NCBI RefSeq assembly: GCF_030538595.1
Contig: NZ_JAUNTS010000008.1
Coordinates: forward strand, 62,001-126,000
Direction of reading: 5' to 3'
DNA length: 64,000 bases
Origin: Kocuria sp.
GTDB lineage: Bacteria; Actinomycetota; Actinomycetes; Actinomycetales; Micrococcaceae
The position numbers and the translations under genes are program-made. This document shows positions 9,145 through 17,916 of the stretch, in pieces (within the stretch, counting starts at the first letter, position 1; each line of letters opens with the position of its first letter). The notes below the pieces were generated by a model, which worked only from the letters and a program-made list of their open reading frames with translations, ran no database searches and was not told the origin of the DNA.

Positions 9145-10113
9145 TCAGGTTTCGGCCAGAAGCTCCCGGGTCTGCTCAACGTCTTTGGTCATCTGTTCGA
9201 TCAGCTTCTCAACACCTTCATAGGCCACCATGCCCCGCAGGCGCTGCACGAACTCCACAACCACTTCCTGCCCGTACAGGTCAAAGTCCTCCACGCGTTC
9301 CACGGGGCGGTCGATCACATGCGCCTCCACCACCCGAGCAACACCGTCAAACGTGGGGTTGGAACCCACGGACACTGCCACGGGCCAGCGGCGGTCCTGA
9401 GCATCGTGGAGCCAGCCGGCGTAGACGCCGTCGTCCGGGACGTAACCGTCCGCTTCCGAATCCAGGTTGGCCGTGGGGAAACCAAGCTCCCGGCCCCGGG
9501 CCGCACCGTGCACCACGGTGCCGCGAACACGGTGTGGGCGCCCCAGCATGACCGAAGCCTCTGCAACCTCTCCGCGGGCCAGCAACTCACGAATCCAGGT
9601 GGAGGAGATGCGACGGTCGGTGTGCTCACCCACCAGCTCGCCCTCCAGGTCGGCCACCACCACAACCTCAAAACCTTGCTGACGCCCCAGGTCACGGAGG
9701 ACTTCAACATCACCCGAGTTGCCGTGGCCAAAGCGAGTGTCCGCACCCACCACCACACAGTCGGCTCGCAGTCCCGTCCGCAGGAAATCAGTCACGAACT
9801 GCTCCGGGGACTGCGCCGCAAAATCCAGGTCATAGTGCTGCACCAGCACCGCATCCAGCCCCAACGCCTCCATGGCATCCAGTTTGTCCCTGGTTCCCAT
9901 GATCTTGCCGCGGTGCGTTTCCGGGCGGTGAACTTCCGCCGGATGCGGGTCAAAGGTGAGAACCACGGCCTGCCGGTTCTGCTCCCGAGCCATCTCCACG
10001 AGCTTCCGCAGGACCTCCTGATGGCCACGGTGAACACCGTCGAAATTACCGACGGTCACCACAGACGGCCCAAAGTCCTCCGAGACTTGGGTGAGGGAGT
10101 GGTAGCGGTGCAC
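9145..10113 (-). CDS. ribF: bifunctional riboflavin kinase / FAD synthetase
   Basis: Converts riboflavin to FMN and then FAD. 322 residues from GTG 10113 behind AAGGAGCACC. The N-terminal nucleotidyltransferase shows VTVGNFDGVHRGHQEVL, FDPHPAEV and STWIRELLARGEV. The C-terminal flavokinase shows GFPTANLD and GVYAGWLHD, then SVGSNPTF. In actinobacteria ribF normally follows truB; here a mobile element and three extra genes sit between them. Confidence 0.96.
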   Translation of the reverse strand: MHRYHSLTQVSEDFGPSVVTVGNFDGVHRGHQEVLRKLVEMAREQNRQAVVLTFDPHPAEVHRPETHRGKIMGTRDKLDAMEALGLDAVLVQHYDLDFAAQSPEQFVTDFLRTGLRADCVVVGADTRFGHGNSGDVEVLRDLGRQQGFEVVVVADLEGELVGEHTDRRISSTWIRELLARGEVAEASVMLGRPHRVRGTVVHGAARGRELGFPTANLDSEADGYVPDDGVYAGWLHDAQDRRWPVAVSVGSNPTFDGVARVVEAHVIDRPVERVEDFDLYGQEVVVEFVQRLRGMVAYEGVEKLIEQMTKDVEQTRELLAET

Positions 10114-10215
10114 GGTGCTCCTTGTGCGCGTGGGTCTGGTGGTGCAGTACGGGTTTGCTGACGGTGTGTTTTACCGGCACTCAGATTAGCCGGTTCCACC
10201 CTCCCCCGCCGATTT

Positions 10216-10800
10216 TCACGACGACGCCGGTACGGCCCATTCGTAGGCTGCCCCCTGGGAGTCCGTGGCCCGGATGGAGGCCATCCAGCAGTCCCGGATC
10301 TCGCCGCGCTGCTCCAGGTAACCGGGGATGAACACGGGCTTCCCGAAACCGAGTTTCCAGGAAAGTTTGACCGATGCCCAGTTGCCGTCGAAAGCGACCC
10401 AGTGCAGGTGCGTGAAGCCGAGGGTGTTGAAGGCGTAGTCCATGAGCAGTCGGCAGGCCGCCTCCGCGGCTCCGGTGCCACGGGCGTGCGGCCCAAAGTT
10501 CAAACCGATGTCCGCGGCACCCGCGCGAATGCGAGACAACTCGATGGTGCCCAAAAGCCGTTCGTCGGAATCGTGGACCGCCCAGTTCAGAGCCGTACCG
10601 TCCCGCCACGCTTGCGGCGCGTGTTCCAGGAGGTACCAGCGCGCGCCGCTATCCGTGTAAGGCACCGGCACGGTGGTCCATTGGACCGCCACCGGGTCCT
10701 GGCAGTTGAGCACCAGCTGATCTACGTCCGCCTCAGACATTTCCGTCAGGGTCACAAATCCATCGGTCAGCGTGGGTGGCTGCTGCGGCAGAGCTTTCAC
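10216..10800 (-). CDS. GNAT acetyltransferase, RimJ/RimL type
   Basis: 194 residues from GTG 10800, which follows GGAGGAATC. It has the RimJ/RimL layout: LTDGFVTLTEMSEADVD, GARWYLLEHAP, LLGTIELSRI, the acetyl-CoA loop GPHARGTGAAEAACRLLMDY, then LGFTHLHWVAFDGNWASVKL. It probably acetylates a protein N-terminus or small amine; the substrate is not deducible. The start overlaps the stop of the upstream membrane protein gene, so the two are likely translated together. Confidence 0.85.
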   Translation of the reverse strand: MKALPQQPPTLTDGFVTLTEMSEADVDQLVLNCQDPVAVQWTTVPVPYTDSGARWYLLEHAPQAWRDGTALNWAVHDSDERLLGTIELSRIRAGAADIGLNFGPHARGTGAAEAACRLLMDYAFNTLGFTHLHWVAFDGNWASVKLSWKLGFGKPVFIPGYLEQRGEIRDCWMASIRATDSQGAAYEWAVPASS

Positions 10801-11357
10801 GATTCCTCCGTTCCGGGCTGGACGCCTGCTGTGCCGTGACGGCTGGGCAGAGTGCGCCACAGCCACCACAGGCCGATGAACGGTAGCACCAGGGGGATGA
10901 ATCCGTAGCCCTGGCCGAAGTGAGACCACACGGTGGCATCGGCAAAGAGGTTTGGAGCCAGGTAGGTCCAGGCACCGATTCCCACCACTCCCACCAGCTC
11001 GATGAGCACGGCCACCGTGGCCACCTTGTGCCAGGTCGCTCCGGTACGGGTCAGGGCCACCGCCGCCAGGATGTAGACCAGCGCCGCAAAGAGGGAGAGC
11101 AGGTAGGCCAGCGGGGCGATGTCGAACTGCGTGCCGATCTGGTAGGCCGCACGCACGCCGGCCGAGAGCGCAAAGATGCCGTAGACGGCAATGATCACGC
11201 GACCGAACCCGCTGTTTTTGGCATCATGCGGGTGCCCGCTCTGTTGCTTGGGACCAAAGCGGCGCTGCAGCACACCCCCGCGTGCGGTTGGCTCCTGTGC
11301 AGGCTCGGCTTTGGCGACCTGGGCGGTGGGGCTGGACATGGTGGGGTCGTGACTCAC
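10797..11357 (-). CDS. four-helix integral membrane protein of unknown function
   Basis: 186 residues from GTG 11357 (GGAG nine bases upstream; ATG 11339 is an alternative). A polar N-terminus of about 65 residues (PTAQVAKAEPAQEPTARGG) precedes four hydrophobic helices: VIIAVYGIFALSAGVRA, YLLSLFAALVYILAAVAL, KVATVAVLIELVGVVGIGAW and FIPLVLPFIGLWWLW. Similar small membrane proteins sit near ribF in related actinobacteria, from general knowledge. It overlaps the acetyltransferase gene by four bases. Confidence 0.75.
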   Translation of the reverse strand: MSHDPTMSSPTAQVAKAEPAQEPTARGGVLQRRFGPKQQSGHPHDAKNSGFGRVIIAVYGIFALSAGVRAAYQIGTQFDIAPLAYLLSLFAALVYILAAVALTRTGATWHKVATVAVLIELVGVVGIGAWTYLAPNLFADATVWSHFGQGYGFIPLVLPFIGLWWLWRTLPSRHGTAGVQPGTEES

Positions 11358-11518
11358 GTCAGGATTCTCCGGTTGGATGTGATTGAACCTTCGATACAGC
11401 TCGGTACCGCATCCTCCATTGAACACGAACCGAAGCACTACCAACTCTACGGCCACATCACTGGTGAGAAACCACATACCCGCGGAGGAAGGGTCACCCG
11501 CACAAGAAGCTCGTCGGC

Positions 11519-12247
11519 CTATCGGCAGGCGGAACCGCCGTCGCTGCTTGACGTGTAGCGCAATGTCTGACCGTCGGACAACGTGACCACGACGACTGCA
11601 AAGTTGGGCACCACGGCAGTCGCGGTGGGGCAAGTTCTGGGTGGCACAACCCCGCTGTAGGTCACTGCGAATCGTCCCGACGGACCGGTCGTGAAGTCCC
11701 GGCATCCATCTGTGTCGGTGGTGTACGTGCCACTCGAACCGTTGGTGCCGGCTGTCCAGGAGAAGTTCAGATCCCAGGATTGGCGGGTGACGCCGTCCGG
11801 ATAGACTTGATTGGTCAAGTTCTGAGTATTGCTCACGGTATTGCGCCAGGCCGTGCCAGCTCCCGGCGTGTAAGGCATGGCAGCAAGGTTCTCAGACCGG
11901 CGATTGGAGCTCTGATTACCGACCCAGAAAGCACCGGGCCCGGAGGAAGTCTGGCCGATCCGATTTGCGATCCACCACTCGTAGGTGACTTGGGTGACCG
12001 TGACGCCCGCAGGCAGGTTGTCGACATACGTCTGAGCGCCAACAGACAGAGACTGCGTCGTGGACGGCGCACCCAGAGTTCCCCAGTTGTAGGCCAACCC
12101 ACCGCTCACGCGCAGAGTGGGAACGCACCGTGACGCTGCGTACGCCGGAGCAGCGGAGGCCACAGCAATGGTGGGTACCGTCCAGGCAAGTCCTTTGGCC
12201 ACTGTGCGCCGAGATACGTCTCGGATTAGCTTCTGATTACTTGACAT
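11519..12247 (-). CDS. Tat-type exported protein of unknown function
   Basis: 242 residues. The N-terminus SRRTVAKGLAWTVPTIAVA followed by APAYAAS is a twin-arginine-style signal with an AxA cleavage site. The mature part is Ser/Thr/Gly-rich and beta-like, with scattered cysteines (ASRCVPTLR, TDTDGCRDF, PPRTCPTAT, GGSACR) that may form disulfides. Similar short Tat-exported surface proteins are common in Micrococcales; none has a function I can assign. The element's left attachment site is about 200 bp upstream, so this gene's promoter region adjoins the insertion. Confidence 0.7.
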   Translation of the reverse strand: MSSNQKLIRDVSRRTVAKGLAWTVPTIAVASAAPAYAASRCVPTLRVSGGLAYNWGTLGAPSTTQSLSVGAQTYVDNLPAGVTVTQVTYEWWIANRIGQTSSGPGAFWVGNQSSNRRSENLAAMPYTPGAGTAWRNTVSNTQNLTNQVYPDGVTRQSWDLNFSWTAGTNGSSGTYTTDTDGCRDFTTGPSGRFAVTYSGVVPPRTCPTATAVVPNFAVVVVTLSDGQTLRYTSSSDGGSACR

Positions 12248-12448
12248 GGATTGAGATTAACACCGATCAATACGGGAAATGATGGGTGTGGGACTTTCCA
12301 ATACGATCAACACATTTGTGGGTGCTGTGGCTTGCGACCTGGGCATCAATCCGACTCACCTGCAGGGGCACGCTCGCCGAAGAATTCTTCGCAGCCGACA
12401 TCAAGAAGCCTTGAACCACAAAGACCTTGGGGCTCATCACAGTGAGCA

Positions 12449-12474
12449 AACCCCTATTGGTAGTACCAGATGAA
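12449..12474. other. left attachment site (attL)
   Basis: Copy of the 26-bp core that includes TGGTAGTACCA, a small inverted repeat typical of tyrosine-recombinase core sites. Read on the minus strand it still spells FIWYYQ and a stop, with CAA in place of CAG, so the element rebuilds the last codons of its target gene synonymously. Bases 12248-12448 to the left are host sequence with no gene that I can support. Confidence 0.8.
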
Positions 12475-12506
12475 CTAGACGACACGGGCATAACAGCTAG
12501 TGAAAG

Positions 12507-13613
12507 CTAGTTCGGTTGTGTGGCAGTCCGCACAGGGTCCGCAGGAGCTTCCGCAGCCGCCCGCATGAGACCCGCCGCAGCCGCCCTTGTGGTGTCCTCC
12601 GCAGAAGGCCACATATGAGAATAAGTGTTCAGAGTGATGGTTGCAGAAGCGTGCCCCAAAGCCCGCTGAACAGTCACCACATCACACCCGGCGGCAATCA
12701 ACCCGGAGGCATAAAAGTGCCGCAGATCGTGAATCCTGCAAGGCTCTCCCCCGACCTGCTTGCGCGCCTGGTTCCACCGGTAATCGGCTGAGCTTCCACC
12801 CATCAGACCACCGGAGGCCGTTGCGAACAGGAACCCCTCAACGCCGTGCACTCCTTGCCCAATGTGCTGACTCAACATGTTCAACAGGTCATCGGGAAGG
12901 TAGACGTCCCGTTCCGAATGCGCCTTCGGAGGGCACAGTTCCAACCCTCCCCCGGCCTTCCGAGCCACCTGGTTGGCGACTCGCAGCTTCCGCCCCAAGA
13001 AGTCGATGTCCTGTACTCTCACAGCGCAGGCTTCTCCGATCCGTAGGCCGGCAAAAGCGCAGAGGGCGAACAGCGGCCGGTGACGGGCGTCCGCTGCGTC
13101 GATCAGCGTGGCAACCCGTGCAGGGCTGGGAATGACTGTGTGCTGTTCACGGCGGCGCTGTTTCGGCAGTGATACACCCAGCGTTACGTCTTCTCTGAGC
13201 AGTCGGTCAGCCACCGCACAACGGATCACGGTCCGCAGATTCGTGAACCGCACTTTGATGGTGCTGGCGGCCAAGGTTTGGGCTTGTTCCTGCACCCAGG
13301 TCTGAACGTGTGAGCGGCGCAGCTTCCCGAAGGGAAGGTCCAGGAATCCAGCCGAGTTGATGGACTGGTCCACGGCCTGTTGTGTGCGGTGGTTCCAAAT
13401 CTGGCGGGCTCGAAAGTCCTGGTAATAGGTTCTCAGCGTGATGCTGTCGTTGCTGGGGTCCACGTAGCGACCGGTGGCCGTGTCCACGGTGACGGTGTCG
13501 AGCCACTTTTGAGCGTCGATTTTGCGCGGGAAGTGCTTGGCGTGCTCCTTGCCGTCCTGGTCCCGGTAGCGGGCGCGCCATGACCCGTTCGGGCGCTTCT
13601 TAATCGATGCCAC
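12507..13613 (-). CDS. int: tyrosine recombinase (phage integrase)
   Basis: 368 residues from ATG 13613. The N-terminal arm-binding domain starts MASIKKRPNGSWRARYRDQDG, followed by a SAM-like core-binding domain (TYYQDFRARQIWNHRTQQAV). Catalytic residues are visible: Arg in AFAGLRIGEACAVR, His and Arg in HDLRHFYASGLIAAG, His in ALGHASATITLNTYSHM and the Tyr nucleophile in that same motif. It directly adjoins attL and reads toward it, and overlaps the repressor gene by 14 bases. It should catalyse integration and excision at the 26-bp core. Confidence 0.95.
   Translation of the reverse strand: MASIKKRPNGSWRARYRDQDGKEHAKHFPRKIDAQKWLDTVTVDTATGRYVDPSNDSITLRTYYQDFRARQIWNHRTQQAVDQSINSAGFLDLPFGKLRRSHVQTWVQEQAQTLAASTIKVRFTNLRTVIRCAVADRLLREDVTLGVSLPKQRRREQHTVIPSPARVATLIDAADARHRPLFALCAFAGLRIGEACAVRVQDIDFLGRKLRVANQVARKAGGGLELCPPKAHSERDVYLPDDLLNMLSQHIGQGVHGVEGFLFATASGGLMGGSSADYRWNQARKQVGGEPCRIHDLRHFYASGLIAAGCDVVTVQRALGHASATITLNTYSHMWPSAEDTTRAAAAGLMRAAAEAPADPVRTATQPN
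12526..12543 (+). repeat. left arm-type integrase sites
   Basis: Two GTCCGCA heptamers at 12526-12532 and 12537-12543, 11 bp apart, within the last codons of the integrase gene. The same heptamer with the same spacing occurs three times next to attR, so these look like arm-binding sites. Confidence 0.55.
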
Positions 13614-14187
13614 GCGTTAAATCCTCAACATCTTCAGCCAATCCGAGGCCAGTCAGCTCAGGTAGTGCTTGCCGCGGATCCCTCCGATCCCGCCTTGCCC
13701 CAAGATGCTGGGCAACGCCTTCAACTACACCGCGGCTCACTGGGAACTGAGCAGCTGTGTTTGCAGCCCACGCGAACGTGTCTTTCAGGGCGGCGTCATC
13801 CCCTGAATCTTGGGCTAGGGCATGCCGCAATGAAGCGTGAAGCATCAGCAATCTGCCCACTTCATCCTTAACCTTCGACACAGCTGGCCCCATCGCTTCG
13901 ACCAGATCACGAACTAGTTGCCGCTGTGACATGTCCTGTGACGTCATCAGCAAATCATCAAGTGTGCAGTCCAACTTGCGGGCGATCATTGCAGCTTCTT
14001 CAACAGTCGTGGGCCGAGAACCGCGCTCGATCTTGGCGATTTTGTCCCTGGTGAGTCCGTGAGAGTTCAGGAGGTCCGCAAGGTCCTGCTGGGTCATCTT
14101 CTGCGCCGTCCGGATGAGTCTGAGGTTTGTCCCAAACCGCTCCTTGAAGTCTGCACTCACAGTGTCACCATCCATCGCTGCATCCAT
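13600..14187 (-). CDS. XRE-family phage-type repressor
   Basis: About 195 residues. The start is uncertain (ATG 14187, ATG 14175 or GTG 14160; none has a strong ribosome site, so a leaderless message is possible). Residues about 15-75 form a Cro/cI helix-turn-helix: NLRLIRTAQKMTQQDLADLL, then LTRDKIAKIERGSRPTTVEE. The rest is helical and may mediate dimerisation. It lies divergent from the excisionase-like gene and overlaps the integrase gene, the usual place for a lysogeny-type repressor. Confidence 0.8.
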   Translation of the reverse strand: MDAAMDGDTVSADFKERFGTNLRLIRTAQKMTQQDLADLLNSHGLTRDKIAKIERGSRPTTVEEAAMIARKLDCTLDDLLMTSQDMSQRQLVRDLVEAMGPAVSKVKDEVGRLLMLHASLRHALAQDSGDDAALKDTFAWAANTAAQFPVSRGVVEGVAQHLGARRDRRDPRQALPELTGLGLAEDVEDLTRGID

Positions 14188-14206
14188 ATACGCACACGCT
14201 ATGTGC

Positions 14207-14235
14207 TTGACAGGCACAACGCAACCAATCAAACT
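14207..14235 (+). promoter_or_regulatory. candidate promoter and operator between repressor and excisionase genes
   Basis: TTGACA at 14207-14212 matches the -35 consensus; 17 bases later CAAACT (14230-14235) is a weak -10. The hexamer ATGTGC occurs at 14201 and again near 14239, a possible repeated operator half. The plus-strand genes would be controlled from here. Confidence 0.4.
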
Positions 14236-14288
14236 AGATGTGCGTCAAACGCTCACCAAATGATCGCACCTCGCACACTGGAGGAATG

Positions 14289-14486
14289 ATGACCACGCCC
14301 ACCCAACCCGACCGCCTGCTGTACATCGAGGACTTCGCTGAACTGATTAGACGGTCACCCTCAGCAGTGAGGTACATGCTCCATGCAGGCACCGCACCCA
14401 GGTCCGCCCTGATCGGGGGCCGTCGCATGTTTAGGCAATCCGACGTCACGACCTGGCTTGAAGCGCAGTTTGAGGCCGCATCGTGA
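14289..14486 (+). CDS. excisionase/AlpA-like helix-turn-helix protein
   Basis: 65 residues from the second of two adjacent ATGs, four bases after GGAGG. The sequence RLLYIEDFAELIRRSPSAVR, then GTAPRSALIGGRRMFRQSDVTTWLEAQ is the compact winged helix of the MerR/excisionase superfamily. In integrative elements such proteins act as recombination directionality factors or as activators. It is the first gene of the rightward operon and overlaps the next gene (GTGA). Confidence 0.8.
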   Translation: MTTPTQPDRLLYIEDFAELIRRSPSAVRYMLHAGTAPRSALIGGRRMFRQSDVTTWLEAQFEAAS

Positions 14487-14974
14487 CCCGCCACCGTGGA
14501 GCCGTGCTCGTGCCCCTGGAGGACTATCACGACGCGAATTTCTACCCACACGACAAAACCCGCCCCGGTGCACCAGCCGCCAAGCACGGCACCAAGACGG
14601 GCAACCCAACCACCAACAACCAGCAGGAGGGCACTCGCATGTCTATCACAGCAAGCACGGTCACCATTCCGGCCGGATTCAAACCCCAGTACGAACATGA
14701 CCCCACACCCGAGCAGCCCAACCTGGCTGTTCTGGACCGGGCAGAAGGTCCAAGGTTCCACGATCACGGCTTGAACCTATCCGCTGAGTGGCACACCAGC
14801 ACGGGCGTCAAAATCCACACCTGGGTATCACCCGGCGGGGAACCACAAACCGCCGTGGATGACCTCCCGAGACTCGCCGCAGCACTCCTGGCGTTCTATG
14901 ACGAGGTGCGTGCTGCCACCGCGGAGACTGTCGATTTGCCGTTCACTCGAACAGACGGCAAGCACAACAACTAA
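14483..14974 (+). CDS. uncharacterised element protein
   Basis: 163 residues if started at GTG 14483, which overlaps the upstream stop. An in-frame ATG at 14639 behind AGGAGGGCACTCGC would give 111 residues and may be the true start, since the first 52 residues look unstructured. The conserved-looking part includes FHDHGLNLSAEWHTSTGVKI and DDLPRLAAALLAFYDEVRAA. I do not recognise a family; similar small proteins accompany replication genes in actinobacterial elements. Confidence 0.6.
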   Translation: MTRHRGAVLVPLEDYHDANFYPHDKTRPGAPAAKHGTKTGNPTTNNQQEGTRMSITASTVTIPAGFKPQYEHDPTPEQPNLAVLDRAEGPRFHDHGLNLSAEWHTSTGVKIHTWVSPGGEPQTAVDDLPRLAAALLAFYDEVRAATAETVDLPFTRTDGKHNN

Positions 14975-15067
14975 TCCCAATGAGTGGGAGCCCCGCGCCA
15001 ACCCGAATGAGGCGGGGCGGGCAAACACGGGGCTCTCACAATTCACACCACACGGAAAGAATTGAGC

Positions 15068-15496
15068 GTGCGACACCACAAGTCTACCCGAATCCGGGCG
15101 AATAGATACGCGGAAGCCACCCCGCCACTAACACGCGAAGAATCCGCCACCACTGAAAATGATTGGTTGGCTGTTACCCGGAAAGCGCGGGGCCTCATTG
15201 ATCAAAATGACCCCCTTGCGTTGGAAATTTTCAACATGGGACGCCGCCACGGGCAAGAAATTCAGGAATCCCGATCACAAATCGCCATGCTCGCATTCAT
15301 GGAAGGGATCGACCCGAATTATCAGGGCAATGTTTCCTACGTGTGGACACGGTTGGCCAATGCCTGCCGGATATGGTCCGACCCCACAGTTTCCCACCCT
15401 GTGCAACCCCGCACGCCCGCTACGCACTTCTTCACCCCCACCCAGGACCGGGCCCAGGCGTGGGCGAACCTGGCAACCCAGGGGGTGGCCGCGTGA
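15068..15496 (+). CDS. uncharacterised element protein upstream of the ATPase
   Basis: 142 residues from GTG 15068 (GGAAAG eight bases upstream; TTG 15062 is a poorer alternative). It is mostly helical: WLAVTRKARGLIDQNDPLAL, MGRRHGQEIQESRSQI. Its stop overlaps the ATPase start (GTGA), so the products are probably made together. A role in replication is suggested only by context. About 90 bases before it are noncoding. Confidence 0.6.
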   Translation: MRHHKSTRIRANRYAEATPPLTREESATTENDWLAVTRKARGLIDQNDPLALEIFNMGRRHGQEIQESRSQIAMLAFMEGIDPNYQGNVSYVWTRLANACRIWSDPTVSHPVQPRTPATHFFTPTQDRAQAWANLATQGVAA

Positions 15497-16914
15497 ACCG
15501 CCCAGAAACAGAACCCTGGTCAGAAACGAACCTGAAGCTCACCCGCGCATCAGATGTGCGAACACGCCGCCAACGCTGGTTGTGGGACGGGATTATTCCG
15601 CTTGGTGTTCTGACCTGCTTCGCCGGGAACGGCGGAGAAGGTAAGACCACATTTGCGCTGGACGTCGCAGCCCGTGTCACTCACGGCACCCTGGACGGAG
15701 ACTTACACGGAACCCCTCGTGATGTGATCCTCATTGGTGCTGAAGATGACCCAGCATCAACCGCCGTGCCCCGGCTGAAAGCAGCGGGCGCGGATTTGGA
15801 GCGCGTGCATTTCGCCCAGGTGGAGACCGTCACCGACTTCCACACTGGGCAACGTGAGCTGAAGTTCCCGATGGATACCAGCATGCTTCGGCAAGCCGTT
15901 GAGGCCACGAACGCGACCCTGATCATCATTGACCCCATTTCCTCAGCCATGAGCAATGGCGATCTGAATAAGGTCCAAGATGTTCGGGCAGCAGTGGAGC
16001 CCATTGCCGCGTTGGCGGCATCACAGTGTCTTTCCGTGATCCTGGTCAACCACTTCAACAAGGGATCCGGCAGTGTTCGCAACAAGGTGTCCGGCTCGCA
16101 CGGTTTCCGTGATGTTCTGCGGTCTCTGCTGGTGTTCGCCAAGGATGAGGAAACTGGCGAGCGAATCCTGACGCAAGACAAAAATAATTACGGCACGGGC
16201 CTGAATTCGTACAAGTTCACGATTGAGTCAGTCGAGGTGTCCACCGATGACGGGGAGACGGCGGAAGTCGGGCGGGCACGATTCCTTGGGGCATCCGATA
16301 TTTCCGTGGGGGACATCATCAATCGGGAGCCGGGTGGTGCCGATGATGCCGAGGACCGGAACGCCGCCCAAGAGTTCCTTCTCGATTACTTGCGTGACCA
16401 AGACAGGCATGAAGCTGTTGCCGGTGACGTGATCAAGGCGGGAGCAGCAGCGGGATTCAGCCGAGACGAGATGAAGAAAGCCCGCGCACGATGCCAGTCG
16501 CCACGTGTTGTATCCACGAAGTCTGGTTTCGGCTCCAAGGGCGGTTGGGTCTGGATGATCGAGGAATCCCCCCATGAAGGGAATGCCCCTTCTAACGGTG
16601 GCACCTTTGGCACCTTAACGGCAGAAACCTGTGTTCCCCCTAGTCAGACCAAAGGGGCCACCTCCCCAGTGGATGACACCTCAGGCAAGAGCCCATCTGA
16701 TAAAACCCCTAGTCAAACCAAAGGTGCCAAAGGTGCCACTTTGCAAGAGGGCGACACCTTTGTGACCACCCCAGCCGAGGACGGCGGCTTCTGCCAACGC
16801 GTCGGCTGCGCCGGCAGGGCAATCAACGGCGGGAAGTTCTGCCGCCACCACGACGGCCTGACGGACCGTCTGGAAGCCGACCGGCGAACCCACCTCACGG
16901 TGGTGGAGCCATGA
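15493..16914 (+). CDS. RepA/RadA-like AAA ATPase, probable replicative helicase or primase partner
   Basis: 473 residues from GTG 15493. Residues about 20-260 are a RecA-fold ATPase of the AAA_25 type: Walker A AGNGGEGKTTFALDVA, Walker B TLIIIDPISSAMS, then VILVNHFNKGSGSVRNKVSG. A C-terminal winged-helix region (GDVIKAGAAAGFSRDEMKKA) follows, then a Ser/Thr/Lys linker with two similar SQTKGA segments. It ends in a Cys/His cluster (CQRVGCAGR, then KFCRHHDG) that could bind zinc. Such proteins drive replication of actinobacterial plasmids, prophages and satellites. Confidence 0.85.
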   Translation: MNRPETEPWSETNLKLTRASDVRTRRQRWLWDGIIPLGVLTCFAGNGGEGKTTFALDVAARVTHGTLDGDLHGTPRDVILIGAEDDPASTAVPRLKAAGADLERVHFAQVETVTDFHTGQRELKFPMDTSMLRQAVEATNATLIIIDPISSAMSNGDLNKVQDVRAAVEPIAALAASQCLSVILVNHFNKGSGSVRNKVSGSHGFRDVLRSLLVFAKDEETGERILTQDKNNYGTGLNSYKFTIESVEVSTDDGETAEVGRARFLGASDISVGDIINREPGGADDAEDRNAAQEFLLDYLRDQDRHEAVAGDVIKAGAAAGFSRDEMKKARARCQSPRVVSTKSGFGSKGGWVWMIEESPHEGNAPSNGGTFGTLTAETCVPPSQTKGATSPVDDTSGKSPSDKTPSQTKGAKGATLQEGDTFVTTPAEDGGFCQRVGCAGRAINGGKFCRHHDGLTDRLEADRRTHLTVVEP

Positions 16915-17108
16915 AAGACCGCACCAACCTTGGCCTGTCCCCCGCAACCACACCAGGCGCTTGCGCAGGAACCCCCCGTTGCATCAATGGGTGGTTAGGC
17001 ACACCAGACACCCCCGCCCCGTGCCCAATCCACCGGCCCCATCTGAAACACGGTTTAGGTGGCTGGTACCTGGATCGAGACCAGTTGCCGCAGAGGGGGA
17101 AGCGATGA
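16911..17108 (+). CDS. small Zn-ribbon-like protein
   Basis: 65 residues; ATG overlaps the ATPase stop (ATGA). Contains GACAGTPRCINGWLGT and APCPIHRPH, a Cys/His arrangement seen in tiny proteins next to primase-like genes of actinobacterial mobile elements. It may bind zinc and contact the replication ATPase; this is inference. Confidence 0.6.
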   Translation: MKDRTNLGLSPATTPGACAGTPRCINGWLGTPDTPAPCPIHRPHLKHGLGGWYLDRDQLPQRGKR

Positions 17109-17635
17109 CCCACACACGGGAAACCGCCGGAGCCTGGGTACAGGAGTACCTGACAACCAAGGGAGGGAGCGCACCAGGGGCTAAGGTCAACGCAGCAGCC
17201 ATGGCGGACGGTTACGCACCCAGCACCCTCCGGGCCGGTCGGCTCACAGCGGCCGCGCCGTGGATCGCCGTCACCCGCGATCCCACCGACACCCGCCGCA
17301 CCGTCTGGTCGTTGACCGACACCCAGCCAGCACCGCACAGGAGCACCCCACTCCCGGGAGGCCTGGGGACCACACACCACCGGGCGTACCGGGAACTTAT
17401 GGCCCTGGTGGATGCCCACCCGGTTCCCTGCCGGACCGACCGCCACCGGCACGCCTGGACCAGCCCAGACACCGAGGATCAGGAGTACGCCGCCACACGC
17501 TGCACCGCCTGCCCCATCCGACGTGCTTGCCGCCAATACGCCACCCGCTGGACAGAAACCGGTGGTGTTTGGGGTGGGAGACAGGAACCCGCCGAGAAAA
17601 ACCCAAACCCCCAACGAAAGGACAACCAACAATGA
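17105..17635 (+). CDS. winged-helix protein fused to a WhiB-type iron-sulphur domain
   Basis: 176 residues; ATG overlaps the upstream stop. Residues about 1-75 (AGAWVQEYLTTKGGSAPGAK, then GYAPSTLRAGRLTAAAPW) form a winged-helix domain like those at the ends of element primases. Residues about 105-170 carry the WhiB pattern: Cys in VPCRTD, then CTACPIRRAC (giving four cysteines) and the GVWGG turn. WhiB proteins are actinobacterial [4Fe-4S] regulators that bind sigma factors. It may switch element genes or redirect host transcription. Confidence 0.75.
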   Translation: MTHTRETAGAWVQEYLTTKGGSAPGAKVNAAAMADGYAPSTLRAGRLTAAAPWIAVTRDPTDTRRTVWSLTDTQPAPHRSTPLPGGLGTTHHRAYRELMALVDAHPVPCRTDRHRHAWTSPDTEDQEYAATRCTACPIRRACRQYATRWTETGGVWGGRQEPAEKNPNPQRKDNQQ

Positions 17636-17916
17636 ACCCGCTTACGAATTTCGAGAAAATCACCGGATACGAATTCGCCGCCGATCTTGTGAAATCCCAG
17701 TTGGAAGGTAATCAGGAACGCTTTGACCACATTTTCAGTGAATGCGTGAATGGTGATCCGCGTGTCGCGCAGCTCGCATTGAAATCAATTGCCGTAGTCG
17801 CAGCCAGGTCTTTGTACGCGCTCCACGCTGGTAATCGACAGACCGCAGCAGATCAACTGGATACCGACATCATGGGAACGGTCATGCAACTGCAGAACAC
17901 ACCCGAATCCGAATGA
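17632..17916 (+). CDS. small uncharacterised helical protein, last gene of the replication operon
   Basis: 94 residues; ATG overlaps the upstream stop and follows AAAGGACAACC. Sequence includes NFEKITGYEFAADLVKSQLE, RVAQLALKSIAVVAARSLYA and an acidic end. No membrane segment. No family recognised. Confidence 0.6.
   Translation: MNPLTNFEKITGYEFAADLVKSQLEGNQERFDHIFSECVNGDPRVAQLALKSIAVVAARSLYALHAGNRQTAADQLDTDIMGTVMQLQNTPESE

Noticed and set aside
12378..12391. Perfect palindrome CGAAGAATTCTTCG near attL as an operator or origin
   Set aside because: It is a single short palindrome in host flank with no repeat, gene start or known motif to support a role.
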